From: Thalassoglobus sp. JC818
GTDB lineage: Bacteria; Planctomycetota; Planctomycetia; Planctomycetales; Planctomycetaceae
Length of the DNA: 64,000 nucleotides
Direction: 5' to 3'
Assembly: GCF_040717535.1 (NCBI RefSeq)
Contig: NZ_JBFEFI010000003.1
Coordinates: 752,001 to 816,000 of the forward strand
Under the pieces are notes generated by a model, which saw nothing but the letters and a program-made list of their open reading frames with translations, was not told the DNA's origin and did no database searches. Of this stretch, positions 8,629-17,572 are shown piece after piece. The position numbers were made by a program, and so were the translations under genes. The first letter of the stretch is position 1. The number at the start of each line of letters is the position of its first letter.

Positions 8629-9570
8629 TTACTGGAGAGCTAGACTCTCTGCTCGAAAGACTGGCCCTTCGATACAAGTCCGACGGTAGTCCCAGCCGTC
8701 ATCGGTGACGACTTTTGTCACACAGCTGAAACAGGCACCGAAGCCGCAAGCCATAGGAGTTTCGAGGGAGAGCCAGCAGGGAACATTTTCTGCCAGACAA
8801 ATGCTCGCAACAGCTGCCATCATTCGCTCTGGTCCGCAGCAGTAAACGCCGTCGGGGCGATCATCACCTTGTGCTGAGAGGTTCCGAGCAACGAGTTCGG
8901 TGACAAATCCGTGATGCCCGGCCGATCCATCGTCGGTTGATGTTTGAATGCGAAATCTTGAACTCTCAAAGTCGTCGAAGTCAGACAGATCGGCGAGATA
9001 GCGCTGACTTTGGGCTCCATAACAGAGAGTTACTCGGCGTTCTGAATTTGTCGAGGCAAGTGACCCGCGTGAACTCTCTTGGAGTTCTCCATACGTCCGT
9101 TTTCCGAGCGTCTCCCTCGTCACAGCGAGAAACGGGGTGTAACCGATTCCTCCTCCGACACACATGAGGTGATTTCCTTCGTAGAACGGAAACCCATTGC
9201 CCAGCGGTCCCCAGATGACGACGTTTTCTTCGCTTTCCCATTCGCTCATCAGGTTGGTCATTTTCCCAACGACGTGATAGGCGAACTCAAGAGCGACGGG
9301 CGATCCCTGCTCGTCGACAATTGTGTCGTACAGCGCAAATGGGCGGCCGAGCAGCGGGTCCGTTCCTTGCTCGGGCCGGATCATGAAGAACTGTCCTGGC
9401 GTGATTGTCTGGGCCAACTCGCTCGCATCAACACGAATCGCGAACGTCTTGTCGGCGAGGACTCGCTGAGACAAAATTTTTGCTGTGTGTTGCTTCGCAT
9501 AGTCGTTTTGGCCGGGGAGCGCGACTGGCTCGCAAGACTGAGATTCGGGATTGGAATATTCACGGTTCAT
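8629..9570 (-). CDS. PyrK-like ferredoxin reductase (FAD / 2Fe-2S electron transfer subunit)
   Basis: A 313-residue protein of the dihydroorotate dehydrogenase electron-transfer subunit family. The FAD-binding block is GRPFALYD (residues 75-82), the NAD-site glycine loop is CVGGGIGYTPF, and a late CCGPERMM segment is characteristic. The C-terminal cluster motif is C-x4-C-x2-C-x15-C, ligating a 2Fe-2S centre. The ATG at 9570 has AGAGAGA about 8 bases upstream; an earlier in-frame start at 9612 would overlap lhgO. It lies 25 bases after lhgO on the same strand, and no pyrD is in the window. It may serve pyrimidine synthesis or pass electrons from another partner such as LhgO. Confidence 0.85.
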   Translation of the reverse strand: MNREYSNPESQSCEPVALPGQNDYAKQHTAKILSQRVLADKTFAIRVDASELAQTITPGQFFMIRPEQGTDPLLGRPFALYDTIVDEQGSPVALEFAYHVVGKMTNLMSEWESEENVVIWGPLGNGFPFYEGNHLMCVGGGIGYTPFLAVTRETLGKRTYGELQESSRGSLASTNSERRVTLCYGAQSQRYLADLSDFDDFESSRFRIQTSTDDGSAGHHGFVTELVARNLSAQGDDRPDGVYCCGPERMMAAVASICLAENVPCWLSLETPMACGFGACFSCVTKVVTDDGWDYRRTCIEGPVFRAESLALQ

Positions 9571-9595
9571 GGATTGTTCTCTCTGGCCCGAGACG

Positions 9596-10840
9596 TCAGT
9601 TTGAGAAGGCACTTTTTGAGCTGAGTTTGTCGACGATCAGTTTACCGATATTCAAAGAGGAGGTCGCTGCCGGAGAAGGAGCATTTCCAACATGCACGAT
9701 GCGATCTGACTCCTGAAACAGGAAGTCATCGATCAGCATTCCGTCGCGACCGAGGGCCTGAGCTCGGACTCCGGCGGGAGCTGCGATCAGGTGTTCTTTT
9801 TTGATGTCGGGAATCAGTTTTTGAAGCGCGGTGACGAATGCAGATTTGTTCCACGATCGCCACATTTCGTCCAACCCTGCTTTCCAGTTTCGGGCTGCAA
9901 GTTTGAGAAATCCGACATGTGAGAGTGACTGCGAGAGGTCTCGGAACCGGACATCGGTCTTTTGATAGCCGTCCCTGGCGAATGCGAAAACCGCATTCGG
10001 TCCACACTCGACCCCCCCGTGGATCATCCTGGTGAAGTGGACGCCGAGAAACGGGAATTTAGGATCGGGAACCGGATAGATGAGTCCTCGGCAGAGATGC
10101 TCGGCTTCTCGCTTGAGATAGAAGTATTCGCCGCGAAACGGAACGATGGGAGCTTCCGGTCGCTGATGCGAAAGTGAGATCAATCGGTCTGCCCACAGCC
10201 CGCCGCATGTCACGAGAATATCTGCTTTCAATTCCCCTTGCGTGGAGTCGACGATGACTTGAGATGGCTCCTGTCGAATCGCAGTGACTTCGGCATTCAA
10301 CCAGATGCGATGCCCCGCCTCTGTCAGCTTCTTGGCGAGCCGTTCGCAGACGAGTCGGTAGTCGACAATTCCGGACTCAGGAACATGAATCGCCTGCACT
10401 CCAGCGACATTGGGTTCGAGTTCAAGCAAACGTGTGCGATCAATGATCTCGCAGTTCACGCCGTTGGCGAGCCCGCGTTCGTAGATGTCCTGAAGACGCC
10501 CGAGTTCGCTCTCATTCGTGGCGACGATGACCTTTCCGCAGAGGTCGTAGGGAATCCCTTCTTCGTCACAGAACTTCTGCATGGCAAGCTTGCCGGCGCG
10601 GCAGTTCCTGGCTCGATAAGTTCCCGGTTTGTAGTAGATGCCGGAATGCAATACGCCGGAATTGTGCCCAGACTGATGCATCGCGATCTGTGATTCTTTC
10701 TCCAGAATCACAATCTTTTTTCCGGGATATCGCTGCATCAATTCAAAGGCAGTCGCCAACCCGACAATCCCGCCTCCGATGATCGCAACATCGCACCTTT
10801 GCACAGCTGGGCCTCTCTCTTGATCTGGCGGGGAACGCAT
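9596..10840 (-). CDS. lhgO: L-2-hydroxyglutarate oxidase/dehydrogenase
   Basis: A 414-residue FAD-dependent oxidoreductase of the DAO fold. It shows the dinucleotide loop IIGGGIVGLATA (about 20-31), VILEKE for the adenosine ribose, and the LhgO-typical run HQSGHNSGVLHSGIYY, which covers flavin contact. Other family blocks are PFRGEYFYL, FPFLGVHFT and PAGVRAQAL. The enzyme oxidises L-2-hydroxyglutarate to 2-oxoglutarate and passes electrons to the respiratory chain. The start at 10840 leaves a 16-residue tail before the first beta strand; a GTG or later start is possible. The neighbouring PyrK-like gene follows at once and is probably co-transcribed. Confidence 0.92.
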   Translation of the reverse strand: MRSPPDQERGPAVQRCDVAIIGGGIVGLATAFELMQRYPGKKIVILEKESQIAMHQSGHNSGVLHSGIYYKPGTYRARNCRAGKLAMQKFCDEEGIPYDLCGKVIVATNESELGRLQDIYERGLANGVNCEIIDRTRLLELEPNVAGVQAIHVPESGIVDYRLVCERLAKKLTEAGHRIWLNAEVTAIRQEPSQVIVDSTQGELKADILVTCGGLWADRLISLSHQRPEAPIVPFRGEYFYLKREAEHLCRGLIYPVPDPKFPFLGVHFTRMIHGGVECGPNAVFAFARDGYQKTDVRFRDLSQSLSHVGFLKLAARNWKAGLDEMWRSWNKSAFVTALQKLIPDIKKEHLIAAPAGVRAQALGRDGMLIDDFLFQESDRIVHVGNAPSPAATSSLNIGKLIVDKLSSKSAFSN

Positions 10841-10908
10841 TCTGATGAAGTCGCTGGTCAGACGCGACAGTCTAGATTGCCGTCAATCCGAACCACAGAA
10901 TGCGGCAA

Positions 10909-11289
10909 TCAGCCCTTACTGTCGCGGGTTGGCCACCTTGCGACAAGGAACTCTTTCAAAACGGCTGCGTGACCAGCTGCGATGTCTTTGGTACTGGTCA
11001 CGAGTGTGACGACATCGTGGCACTTCAATGAGTTGATTGTCGACTCAACTTCGTCGATGTTCTCGAGGAGTTCGGTTCGATAGCGTTTGGCGAACTCGTC
11101 AACCTGCGACAGGTTTTGATGGAACCATTTCCGAAGATCGTTCGAAGGTGTCCAATCCTTCGCCCAAAGGTCGATCTGAGCAGCTGCCTTCGAAATTCCT
11201 CGGGGCCAGAGACGATCGACGAGAACTCGAAAACCGTCGGCGGGGGATGCTTCGTCATAGATTCGTTTGACTCGAATCGTGGTTCCCAT
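10909..11289 (-). CDS. DUF488 family protein
   Basis: A 126-residue protein with the DUF488 signature: IRVKRIYDEA near the N-terminus, then VLVDRLWPRGISK, WAKDWTPSNDLRKWFH and VTLVTSTKD. The family is small, cytosolic and widespread, and its function is not established. The chosen start is the ATG at 11289, directly before the conserved strand; longer in-frame starts at 11310 and 11343 add Ser/Asp-rich residues not seen in the family. It lies between lhgO and the nuo cluster on the same strand, with about 70 and 150 bases on either side, so it need not share a transcript with either. Confidence 0.85.
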   Translation of the reverse strand: MGTTIRVKRIYDEASPADGFRVLVDRLWPRGISKAAAQIDLWAKDWTPSNDLRKWFHQNLSQVDEFAKRYRTELLENIDEVESTINSLKCHDVVTLVTSTKDIAAGHAAVLKEFLVARWPTRDSKG

Positions 11290-11443
11290 CGCACACTCGC
11301 ATGAATTCATCGAGGGCCGAGTGTCGTCCGAAGCGTCTTTCAACTCGCAGCAACATCGTTCAGCTCAGTGGCTGCGCATCTTGTCGCTGTTGCTGAATGT
11401 TTGACTCACCTGCTTCGTTGCGAGGTCATCTCCCGAGATCGGC

Positions 11444-12691
11444 CTAGCGGTCGATTTCACCCATCACGATATCGAGGGATCCGACAATTGAAGGGATATC
11501 AGCCAGGAGGACACCTTCACACAGCGGTCCGGTGATCGAAAGGTTGCAGTAGCAAGAACTCTTCGCACGTGCTCGCATCGGTTCGGCTTGTCCATCACCA
11601 ACGATGTAGAAGCCCATCCAGCCGCGTGGGCATTCGGTCTCGAGATAGCATTCGTCGACCGGAAGTTTGGTCGTCATTTTGTAAGGAACTCGGAAGTCCC
11701 CTTCACTGCTTGGGTATTTCTCCAACCCTTGACGGACGAGCTTGATCGCTTCGACCACTTCGAGCATTCGCACGAAGAAGCGACACCAGTTGTCCCCGAG
11801 GACAACTTCCTTCGGAATTCCGGAAACCCCATCGAACGGAGCGCTGATGACGTCAAAGTCATATCCGTCGTACATCTGAGTGTAAATCGGATCTCCGTCG
11901 CGGCGAAGGTCGCGTTTAATGCCGCTTCCTCGCAGCACAGGACCGGTGCAGCCGTAATCGACAGCCATTTCGGGGCTCAAAATTCCGAGTCCGGCGGTCC
12001 GTTTGATGAAGATCGAATTGCGTGTCAGCAGGGTGTGGTATTCAGCGATACGCTTTTCGAGCCATTCCAGGAAGAGCAGAACGGCGTCAGACCATTTCAG
12101 CGTGAGGTTAGGATCTTTTCCTGTCAAAGCAGCCAGGCCTGACGGAATTTGAATGTTTTTCGGGAGGTCGTGAGTCGCTCCACCAATGGTGAGATAGCTG
12201 TAGGTCAGTCGAGCACCGCAAGCTTCTTCGAACAGGTCGAGAATGATTTCACGTTCGCGGAAAGCGTAAAGGAACGGGCTGAAGCTTCCGAGGTCGAGAC
12301 CATAAGCGCCCATCCCAACAAGGTGGCTGGCGATGCGACCGAGTTCAGCGATGATCACTCGGAGCGTTTGGGCTTTTTCCGGGAGTTCAATCCCCAGAAG
12401 CTTTTCGAATGTCAGCGACATGCCGAGATTCATGTTCATCCCGGCGAGGTAATCCATACGGTCGGTGTATGGAATCCACTGCGGTCCGGTGAGGTTTTCA
12501 CCAATCTTTTCGGCACAGCGATGCAAGTATCCGATGTGCGGTGTCACTTCGTAGACGACTTCACCATCGGTGCGAAGCAGGAGTCGCAACACGCCGTGAG
12601 TACTTGGGTGCTGCGGCCCCATGTTGACGAGCATTTCGTCGGTTCGAACATCAAATTCGATGATTCGCTGATCTTCAAGCTGAGTTGCCAT
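11444..12691 (-). CDS. nuoD: NADH-quinone oxidoreductase subunit D
   Basis: A 415-residue 49-kDa-type subunit of complex I. It forms part of the quinone-binding cavity in the peripheral arm. MGPQHPSTHGVLRLLL is the hallmark N-terminal block. IGYLHRCAEK, YTDRMDYL, PGAFRVPYK-like and PSIVGSLDIVMGEIDR (the usual C-terminus) are also present. The ATG at 12691 is preceded by GAGAGAAG, so the TTG at 12703 is not needed as start. It is the last gene of the minus-strand nuoI-A-C-D group, 41 bases after nuoC. Subunits E, F, G, H and J-N are not in the window. Confidence 0.97.
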   Translation of the reverse strand: MATQLEDQRIIEFDVRTDEMLVNMGPQHPSTHGVLRLLLRTDGEVVYEVTPHIGYLHRCAEKIGENLTGPQWIPYTDRMDYLAGMNMNLGMSLTFEKLLGIELPEKAQTLRVIIAELGRIASHLVGMGAYGLDLGSFSPFLYAFREREIILDLFEEACGARLTYSYLTIGGATHDLPKNIQIPSGLAALTGKDPNLTLKWSDAVLLFLEWLEKRIAEYHTLLTRNSIFIKRTAGLGILSPEMAVDYGCTGPVLRGSGIKRDLRRDGDPIYTQMYDGYDFDVISAPFDGVSGIPKEVVLGDNWCRFFVRMLEVVEAIKLVRQGLEKYPSSEGDFRVPYKMTTKLPVDECYLETECPRGWMGFYIVGDGQAEPMRARAKSSCYCNLSITGPLCEGVLLADIPSIVGSLDIVMGEIDR

Positions 12692-12732
12692 GTCTTCTCT
12701 CAATAAGCTGCAGCGGGAACGCGGGGCTGTGA

Positions 12733-13263
12733 CTAGCCTCGAATGCCGTGATATTCCAATGGGAACTCGTAGTCTTTACGAAGCGGGTGGCCTTCCCAGT
12801 CATCGGGGCAAAGAATTCGAACGAGGTTCGGATGACCTTCGAAGAAAATCCCGACGAGGTCGTAAGCTTCGCGCTCATGCCAGTCTGCGATCGCCCAGAC
12901 TCCAGAGACTGATGGAACGCTTGGCAGTTGACCCGATTGATCATCTTTCCAGCGAGGAAGTTTCACCTTCAGAGTGATCTTGTGATTGTGTTCGATGCTC
13001 AGCAGGTGATAGACGACTTCGACGTGCGGCTCGAAAGGAAACTTCTTGGCGAGTTTCGCGTCTGGTTCGAGGTAATCAACGCCCGAGAGATCGCAGAGCA
13101 TGTCGAGTTTCAGGGCCGGATCACTTTTGACGAACTGGCCAACTTCAGCAATTCGTGGTGCAGCGATTTCGATCCAGGGATCTTTCGCACCGGCTTCGAA
13201 GCCGAGAACCACCTCTTCTCCAAACCGATCGGTCAGCGACTGATGAATTTCTTGTGGCGTCAT
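12733..13263 (-). CDS. nuoC: NADH-quinone oxidoreductase subunit C
   Basis: A 176-residue 30-kDa-type subunit. Conserved blocks are CDLSGVDYL, FEVVYHL-like EVVYHLLS, VPSVSGVWAIADWHEREAYDLVGI and the C-terminal signature GHPNLVRILCPDDWEGHPLRKDY. It packs against NuoD in the peripheral arm of complex I. The frame extends to 13329, but the ATG at 13263 (MTPQEIHQ) gives the family length; Shine-Dalgarno evidence is weak. It stands directly after nuoA on the strand. In the usual order nuoB would lie between A and C, and it is absent here. Confidence 0.96.
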   Translation of the reverse strand: MTPQEIHQSLTDRFGEEVVLGFEAGAKDPWIEIAAPRIAEVGQFVKSDPALKLDMLCDLSGVDYLEPDAKLAKKFPFEPHVEVVYHLLSIEHNHKITLKVKLPRWKDDQSGQLPSVPSVSGVWAIADWHEREAYDLVGIFFEGHPNLVRILCPDDWEGHPLRKDYEFPLEYHGIRG

Positions 13264-13346
13264 GATTTCTGTCTGCACTAGCTGCCGGGGCAAGTTGAAT
13301 CGGAGAATCGATTCGGACCCGGAATTCAATTGGAGATTCGGCTAAA

Positions 13347-13919
13347 TCAAGAGACGAGTTGCGAATCGACTCGGGCTTCATTTTGTGAGTTTTTACGCCC
13401 CTGTGCACGGGCGATTTTCGCCTGATTGACCATCGCTCGAACCCAGTCGAGGTCGCCGCGTCGCCAGACATAAGCGAATCCGACCAGCAGGACTCCGAAG
13501 AAGACAAGAATGTCCGCGAATCCAGTCCATGCGATACGAAGTGCATCGGAAGCGGCAATTGCTGTTTCTGCAGTTGCTGTTCCGGGCTCAAGATTCAAGA
13601 GTTTGTCGGTGAGATTGGTGCGGGCAGCTTCTGTAAGCCGCGTGTCTGCCAGTTGCGTGACTCCTCCGAAGACTGTTGCCCACGGGAAGAAGAAGACGAC
13701 TTCGACGTCGAAGATGATGAAGAGCAGTGCGACGACGTAAAAGCGAATATCAAACTGGACGTAGCTTGATCCGATCGTAGGTTCACCACACTCGTAGACA
13801 GCGTCTTTTTCCGGCGTCGGGAGACTTGGTCGCACGAGCCGACCGATCAACATTGGAGCTGCTACGAGAACTGCGCCCGCAATGATGAAGAGGATGAAGT
13901 GAACAAGAATGTCAGTCAT
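13347..13919 (-). CDS. nuoA: NADH-quinone oxidoreductase subunit A, with extra loop
   Basis: A 190-residue membrane subunit with three predicted helices. The conserved region YECGEPTIGSSYVQF followed by RFYVVALLFIIFDVEVVFFFPWA is unmistakable. Typical NuoA has 115-150 residues. Here about 45 polar residues, rich in Thr and Ala (GVTQLADTRL to AIAASDALR), are inserted between helices two and three. About 35 basic and polar residues follow helix three. The insertion would lie in the loop after the second helix. It overlaps no neighbour and follows nuoI by 44 bases. Confidence 0.93.
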   Translation of the reverse strand: MTDILVHFILFIIAGAVLVAAPMLIGRLVRPSLPTPEKDAVYECGEPTIGSSYVQFDIRFYVVALLFIIFDVEVVFFFPWATVFGGVTQLADTRLTEAARTNLTDKLLNLEPGTATAETAIAASDALRIAWTGFADILVFFGVLLVGFAYVWRRGDLDWVRAMVNQAKIARAQGRKNSQNEARVDSQLVS

Positions 13920-13963
13920 GGAAAGGCTACAATTTCGAATGAAGAGACGGGTCGTTTCGTCAA

Positions 13964-14512
13964 CTATTCCGCTTCAGAGTATTCAAACGGGCTTGGCTCA
14001 CCCTTCACCCAAACCGGTTCGTAGAGAACCTTGGATTCGGCGACAGAAGTTGGATTCAGTGTGGCCTGTCCCCATGCTGTTTCCAGTGGAAGCTTCGCGT
14101 AATCCACAACACAACCGTCACGGCTGTAGCAGCTGAGATCGTGGTTAGAGCCCATGAAAATGCAGTCGACCGGACAAGGTTCGACGCAAAGTGCACAGAA
14201 CATGCATTTTGTGTAGTCGATGGTGAACCCGTCGATTCGAAAGCCTTTGCCAACCGGGCTTTTCTCTTTTTCAATGTAGATACAGTCAACAGGGCAAGCC
14301 GCAGCACACTTTTCACAACCGATGCAAGTCGTCAGGTCGAAGCGGTGGAATCCGCGATAACGAGCTTTCACCGGAACCGGAGTTTCCGGATATTCGTAAA
14401 TTTCGGCAAAGGCTTTTCGCTGGTAGGTCTTCCCCATTGTAAAGAGGGTGATCCACATTCCCTTGATCACTGTCGAAACAGCAATCCAGACGTTGCGAAA
14501 CCAGTCAAACAT
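13964..14512 (-). CDS. nuoI: NADH-quinone oxidoreductase subunit I (two 4Fe-4S clusters)
   Basis: A 182-residue ferredoxin-type subunit. Two tetra-cysteine motifs, C-x2-C-x2-C-x3-CP in [15 protein letters not shown] and [15 protein letters not shown], bind the N6a and N6b clusters. They are preceded by [10 protein letters not shown], typical of NuoI. An N-terminal amphipathic stretch contacts the membrane arm. The ATG at 14512 gives the usual length; the frame remains open to 14611. It is the first gene of the group, an unusual place, since nuoI normally follows nuoH. The C-terminus has a charged tail ([13 protein letters not shown]). Confidence 0.93.
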   Translation of the reverse strand: MFDWFRNVWIAVSTVIKGMWITLFTMGKTYQRKAFAEIYEYPETPVPVKARYRGFHRFDLTTCIGCEKCAAACPVDCIYIEKEKSPVGKGFRIDGFTIDYTKCMFCALCVEPCPVDCIFMGSNHDLSCYSRDGCVVDYAKLPLETAWGQATLNPTSVAESKVLYEPVWVKGEPSPFEYSEAE

Positions 14513-14744
14513 GATCCATTGACCTGTTGGGCGTTCTCGATAGAGAGTCACGATTGTTTTGATGTGGCGGCGAATTGCACTGATGGCGATTCCACACACG
14601 TCCACAACCAAACGTAACTCGTTCGCTGAAAAGCATTATAGGTGTGGCGTCGCCCGCCGCAACCGATCTGTCTGGCATGGATTTCGTCATTCCCGAAGTC
14701 GGGAGATGATCGCAGCGTTCACAGCAAGAACTGAGGATTTCGCC

Positions 14745-15776
14745 TTAAAAAACGGTCCAGTCGAGGATGACTTTTCCAGATTGTCCGGAATTCATCACGT
14801 CAAAACCCTTCTGGAACTCATCGGCACCGAAACGGTGAGTGATGACTGGAGTGAGATCGAGCCCCCCTTGCAGCATGACCGTCATCTTGTACCAGGTCTC
14901 ATACATCTCTCGACCGTAGATGCCTTTGATGGTCAGCATGTTGAAAATAACGATGTTCCAGTCAATTTCGATCGGTCGGGGCGGAATCCCAAGCATGGCG
15001 ACCTTTCCGCCGTGACACATATTCTCGAGCATTTCACGGAACGCAGACTCATTTCCGGACATTTCGAGTCCGACGTCGAAGCCCTCCTTCATTCCCAATT
15101 CTTCCTGAACGTCCTTGATGCGCTCGGATCGGACATCGACGACTCGTGTTGCTCCCAGCTTCTTGGCGAGTTCCAGCCTCCACGGATTGACATCTGTGAC
15201 AACGACAAACCTTGCCCCCGCGTACTGGCAGACGGCAGCTGCCATACAGCCGATGGGACCTGCTCCGGTGATCAACACATCTTCCCCGAGCACGTCAAAG
15301 GACAAAGCCGTGTGAACGGCGTTCCCGTACGGATCGAAGATGGAAGCGACCTCGCGATCGATGTCATCAGCGTGATGCCAGACATTGGTTTGCGGAATGG
15401 AAATGTATTCCGCGAATGCCCCTGGTCGGTTCACACCAATGCCAGAGGTGTCTGCACAGAGATGACGTCGGCCAGCGAGGCAGTTCCGACAGTGGCCGCA
15501 GACAACATGCCCCTCTCCACTGACGATCTCGCCGGGGTAGAAGTCTTTGACGTTATCACCGACTTCGATGATTTCCCCGACGAACTCGTGACCAACCACC
15601 ATGGGAACAGGAATCGTCTGGCTGGCCCATGCGTCCCAATTGTAGATGTGGAGATCCGTGCCGCAGATGCCGGTCTTCTCAACGCGGATGAGAACGTCGT
15701 TGATTCCGACGTTCGGCATGGGAACGTCTTCCAGCCATAGTCCAATTTCAGAACGACTCTTTACCAGCGCTTTCAT
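14745..15776 (-). CDS. tdh: L-threonine 3-dehydrogenase
   Basis: A 343-residue zinc-dependent medium-chain dehydrogenase. It oxidises threonine to 2-amino-3-oxobutyrate with NAD+. The catalytic zinc region is [17 protein letters not shown] with GHEFVGE. The structural zinc motif C-x2-C-x2-C-x7-C is at [15 protein letters not shown], and the coenzyme loop is [24 protein letters not shown] and the late [15 protein letters not shown] are specific to Tdh within the family. The ATG at 15776 ([15 protein letters not shown]) is the standard start. The partner kbl (2-amino-3-ketobutyrate ligase) is not in the window. Confidence 0.95.
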   Translation of the reverse strand: MKALVKSRSEIGLWLEDVPMPNVGINDVLIRVEKTGICGTDLHIYNWDAWASQTIPVPMVVGHEFVGEIIEVGDNVKDFYPGEIVSGEGHVVCGHCRNCLAGRRHLCADTSGIGVNRPGAFAEYISIPQTNVWHHADDIDREVASIFDPYGNAVHTALSFDVLGEDVLITGAGPIGCMAAAVCQYAGARFVVVTDVNPWRLELAKKLGATRVVDVRSERIKDVQEELGMKEGFDVGLEMSGNESAFREMLENMCHGGKVAMLGIPPRPIEIDWNIVIFNMLTIKGIYGREMYETWYKMTVMLQGGLDLTPVITHRFGADEFQKGFDVMNSGQSGKVILDWTVF

Positions 15777-16145
15777 TGAAATCTCAATGCAATTTGGATT
15801 GGTCAACGCGATTGGAACAGGGCTCCGCCAACGCGATTGTAGCGAGGTCCACAGGCAAAGGTGAGAGCCAGAATTTCTGAATTCGATGTGATCAGGGATG
15901 TCGTATGTATCGACAGTTGTTCACATCAAGCTGCCTGATGATGTCATGGTTCATGGTCGAGCGAAAACTCTCGTCGATATCAAACTTCACCACTTTCTCT
16001 CGGCTTCTTCATTTGCTCGCACGATCGTGACACATTGAAACTGTGAGCGGTTCACAGTCGGCATACGCATGACTAGAGTGAGTCCATGCAGTCTGTGTTG
16101 TGTCATCGGACTGCTTACTGATATTCCGTTTGTGAAGAGTCCGTC
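15777..16145. other. Divergent intergenic region tdh / amidohydrolase
   Basis: These 369 bases lie between divergent genes. No open frame here has a credible product, and I see no strong hairpin, repeat or tRNA-like fold. It must contain promoters in both directions. The last 15 bases before the amidohydrolase start include AAGAG, a plausible ribosome binding site. Confidence 0.5.
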
Positions 16146-17363
16146 GTGAAGATCGCATTTCTCCCAATGTCTTTTCGTTCCCTCATGCTGCTTTTCGTGG
16201 CGTGTTTGGGGTTTGCTTCTTCACTTGCTGCACAGGAGGAGAGCGGCGAGTCTCCTCGGCGGATTTATCTCGACGAGTTTCGTCCGACTCCAGTCCTGAA
16301 AGTTGACGAACATATCTTGCACTCGGCGAAGTTCCCTTGCGTGAATGTGCATTCTCATCCGGGGAAATTGTCGTTGGAAGAAGTCAACGACATGGTTGAC
16401 ACGATGGATGAGGCCAACATCGCTGTCAGCGTCAGTCTCGATGGGCCGGCTGGGCGGAAATTCGCGGATCACATCCATTTGCTCAAACAAGCTCACCCAG
16501 ATCGTTTTGTGGTCTTTATGCGAATCGACTACATCGGAGACGGTGACCAAGACGATCCGTCAACGTGGGACGTTCATCGTAAGGGTTACGGATTGCGAAT
16601 GGCCGATCAACTCACAGAGGCAGTTCGACAGGGTGCGAGTGGATTGAAAGTTTGGAAGAATCTGGGGTTGTACCTGAAGGACCTCGAGGGGAACTTAATC
16701 CCGCCAGATGATCCTCGCTTCGATCCGGTTTGGTCGCGGGCGGGCGAGTTGGGAGTTCCCGTGCTTTGGCATTGTGCTGACCCTGTTGCGTTCTTCACCC
16801 CGACCAATGAGTACAACGAACGCTGGGAAGAACTCTATCGCCACCCTGAATGGAGTTTTTATGGGGAGGAATTTCCAAGTCATCAGGAACTGATGGAAGC
16901 GCGCAACCGGGTGATCGCTCGACATCCCGAGACGACATTCATTTGTGCGCACATGGGCGACATTCCGGAAGATCTGGAAACGCTCGGCAACTATCTCGAC
17001 GCTTTACCGAACATGCAGGTCGAGATTGCAGCCCGGGTTGCGGAACTGGGGCGACAACCGTACTCAGCTCGCAAGTTCTTTCTGAAGTACTCCGATCGAA
17101 TCATGTTCGGGACTGATGGAGTCCCGCCCATGTCAGAATTGATTCCGCATTTCCGTTTTCTCGAAACGTGGGACGAGAATTTTCCCTACGAAGACAATCC
17201 GTTTCCACCGCAGGGATTGTGGAACATCTACGGGATCGGGTTGCCGGATAGCGTGCTTGAAAAGGTGTACTACAAGAATGCGGCGCGAGTCATTCCCGGA
17301 GTTTCGGAAGCACTCTCAAAATGGCCGGACCGTGCGAGCGCAAACGGTCCGGCACAGCCGTGA
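16146..17363 (+). CDS. Exported amidohydrolase (TIM-barrel metal-dependent hydrolase)
   Basis: A 405-residue member of the amidohydrolase-2 type. Residues about 8-27 form a signal peptide (MSFRSLMLLFVACLGFASSL) ending at AAQ, so the enzyme should be periplasmic. The metal-site motif NVHSHPG is followed by LKVWKNLGL, VLWHCADP and FICAHMGD, and late by MFGTDGVPP. These match the HxH, Lys/Glu, His, His and Asp positions of the superfamily. Members include decarboxylases and lactonases; the substrate here is unknown. The GTG at 16146 has AAGAG about 8 bases upstream; the ATG at 16167 is the alternative. It is convergent with cimA. Confidence 0.82.
   Translation: MKIAFLPMSFRSLMLLFVACLGFASSLAAQEESGESPRRIYLDEFRPTPVLKVDEHILHSAKFPCVNVHSHPGKLSLEEVNDMVDTMDEANIAVSVSLDGPAGRKFADHIHLLKQAHPDRFVVFMRIDYIGDGDQDDPSTWDVHRKGYGLRMADQLTEAVRQGASGLKVWKNLGLYLKDLEGNLIPPDDPRFDPVWSRAGELGVPVLWHCADPVAFFTPTNEYNERWEELYRHPEWSFYGEEFPSHQELMEARNRVIARHPETTFICAHMGDIPEDLETLGNYLDALPNMQVEIAARVAELGRQPYSARKFFLKYSDRIMFGTDGVPPMSELIPHFRFLETWDENFPYEDNPFPPQGLWNIYGIGLPDSVLEKVYYKNAARVIPGVSEALSKWPDRASANGPAQP
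17324..17353 (+). terminator. GC-rich hairpin at the end of the amidohydrolase gene
   Basis: A perfect 10-bp inverted repeat, GCCGGACCGT at 17324-17333 and its complement at 17344-17353, has a 10-base loop. It lies inside the last codons, ending 8 bases before the stop codon's first base. It lacks a T-tract, so it may not be an intrinsic terminator; a 3'-end stabilising hairpin is possible. Confidence 0.4.
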
Positions 17364-17572
17364 AAGATCGAGTCGATTTGACGTTCGGCGAACGTCGTTG
17401 AAAGTCTCGATCAATCACATCTGAGAGTGTCTCGAAGCTACTTGCGCAAGCTGCACGAGCAGTTTTGAGAGAAACTCTGACTGACAATTCAAGCGAAGTC
17501 GATGCGTAAAATCAACAGGCTCGGCAGGATCTCTGTCAGTCAAGCTGATGTTGAGTCCCGCAAGGACCGGCT

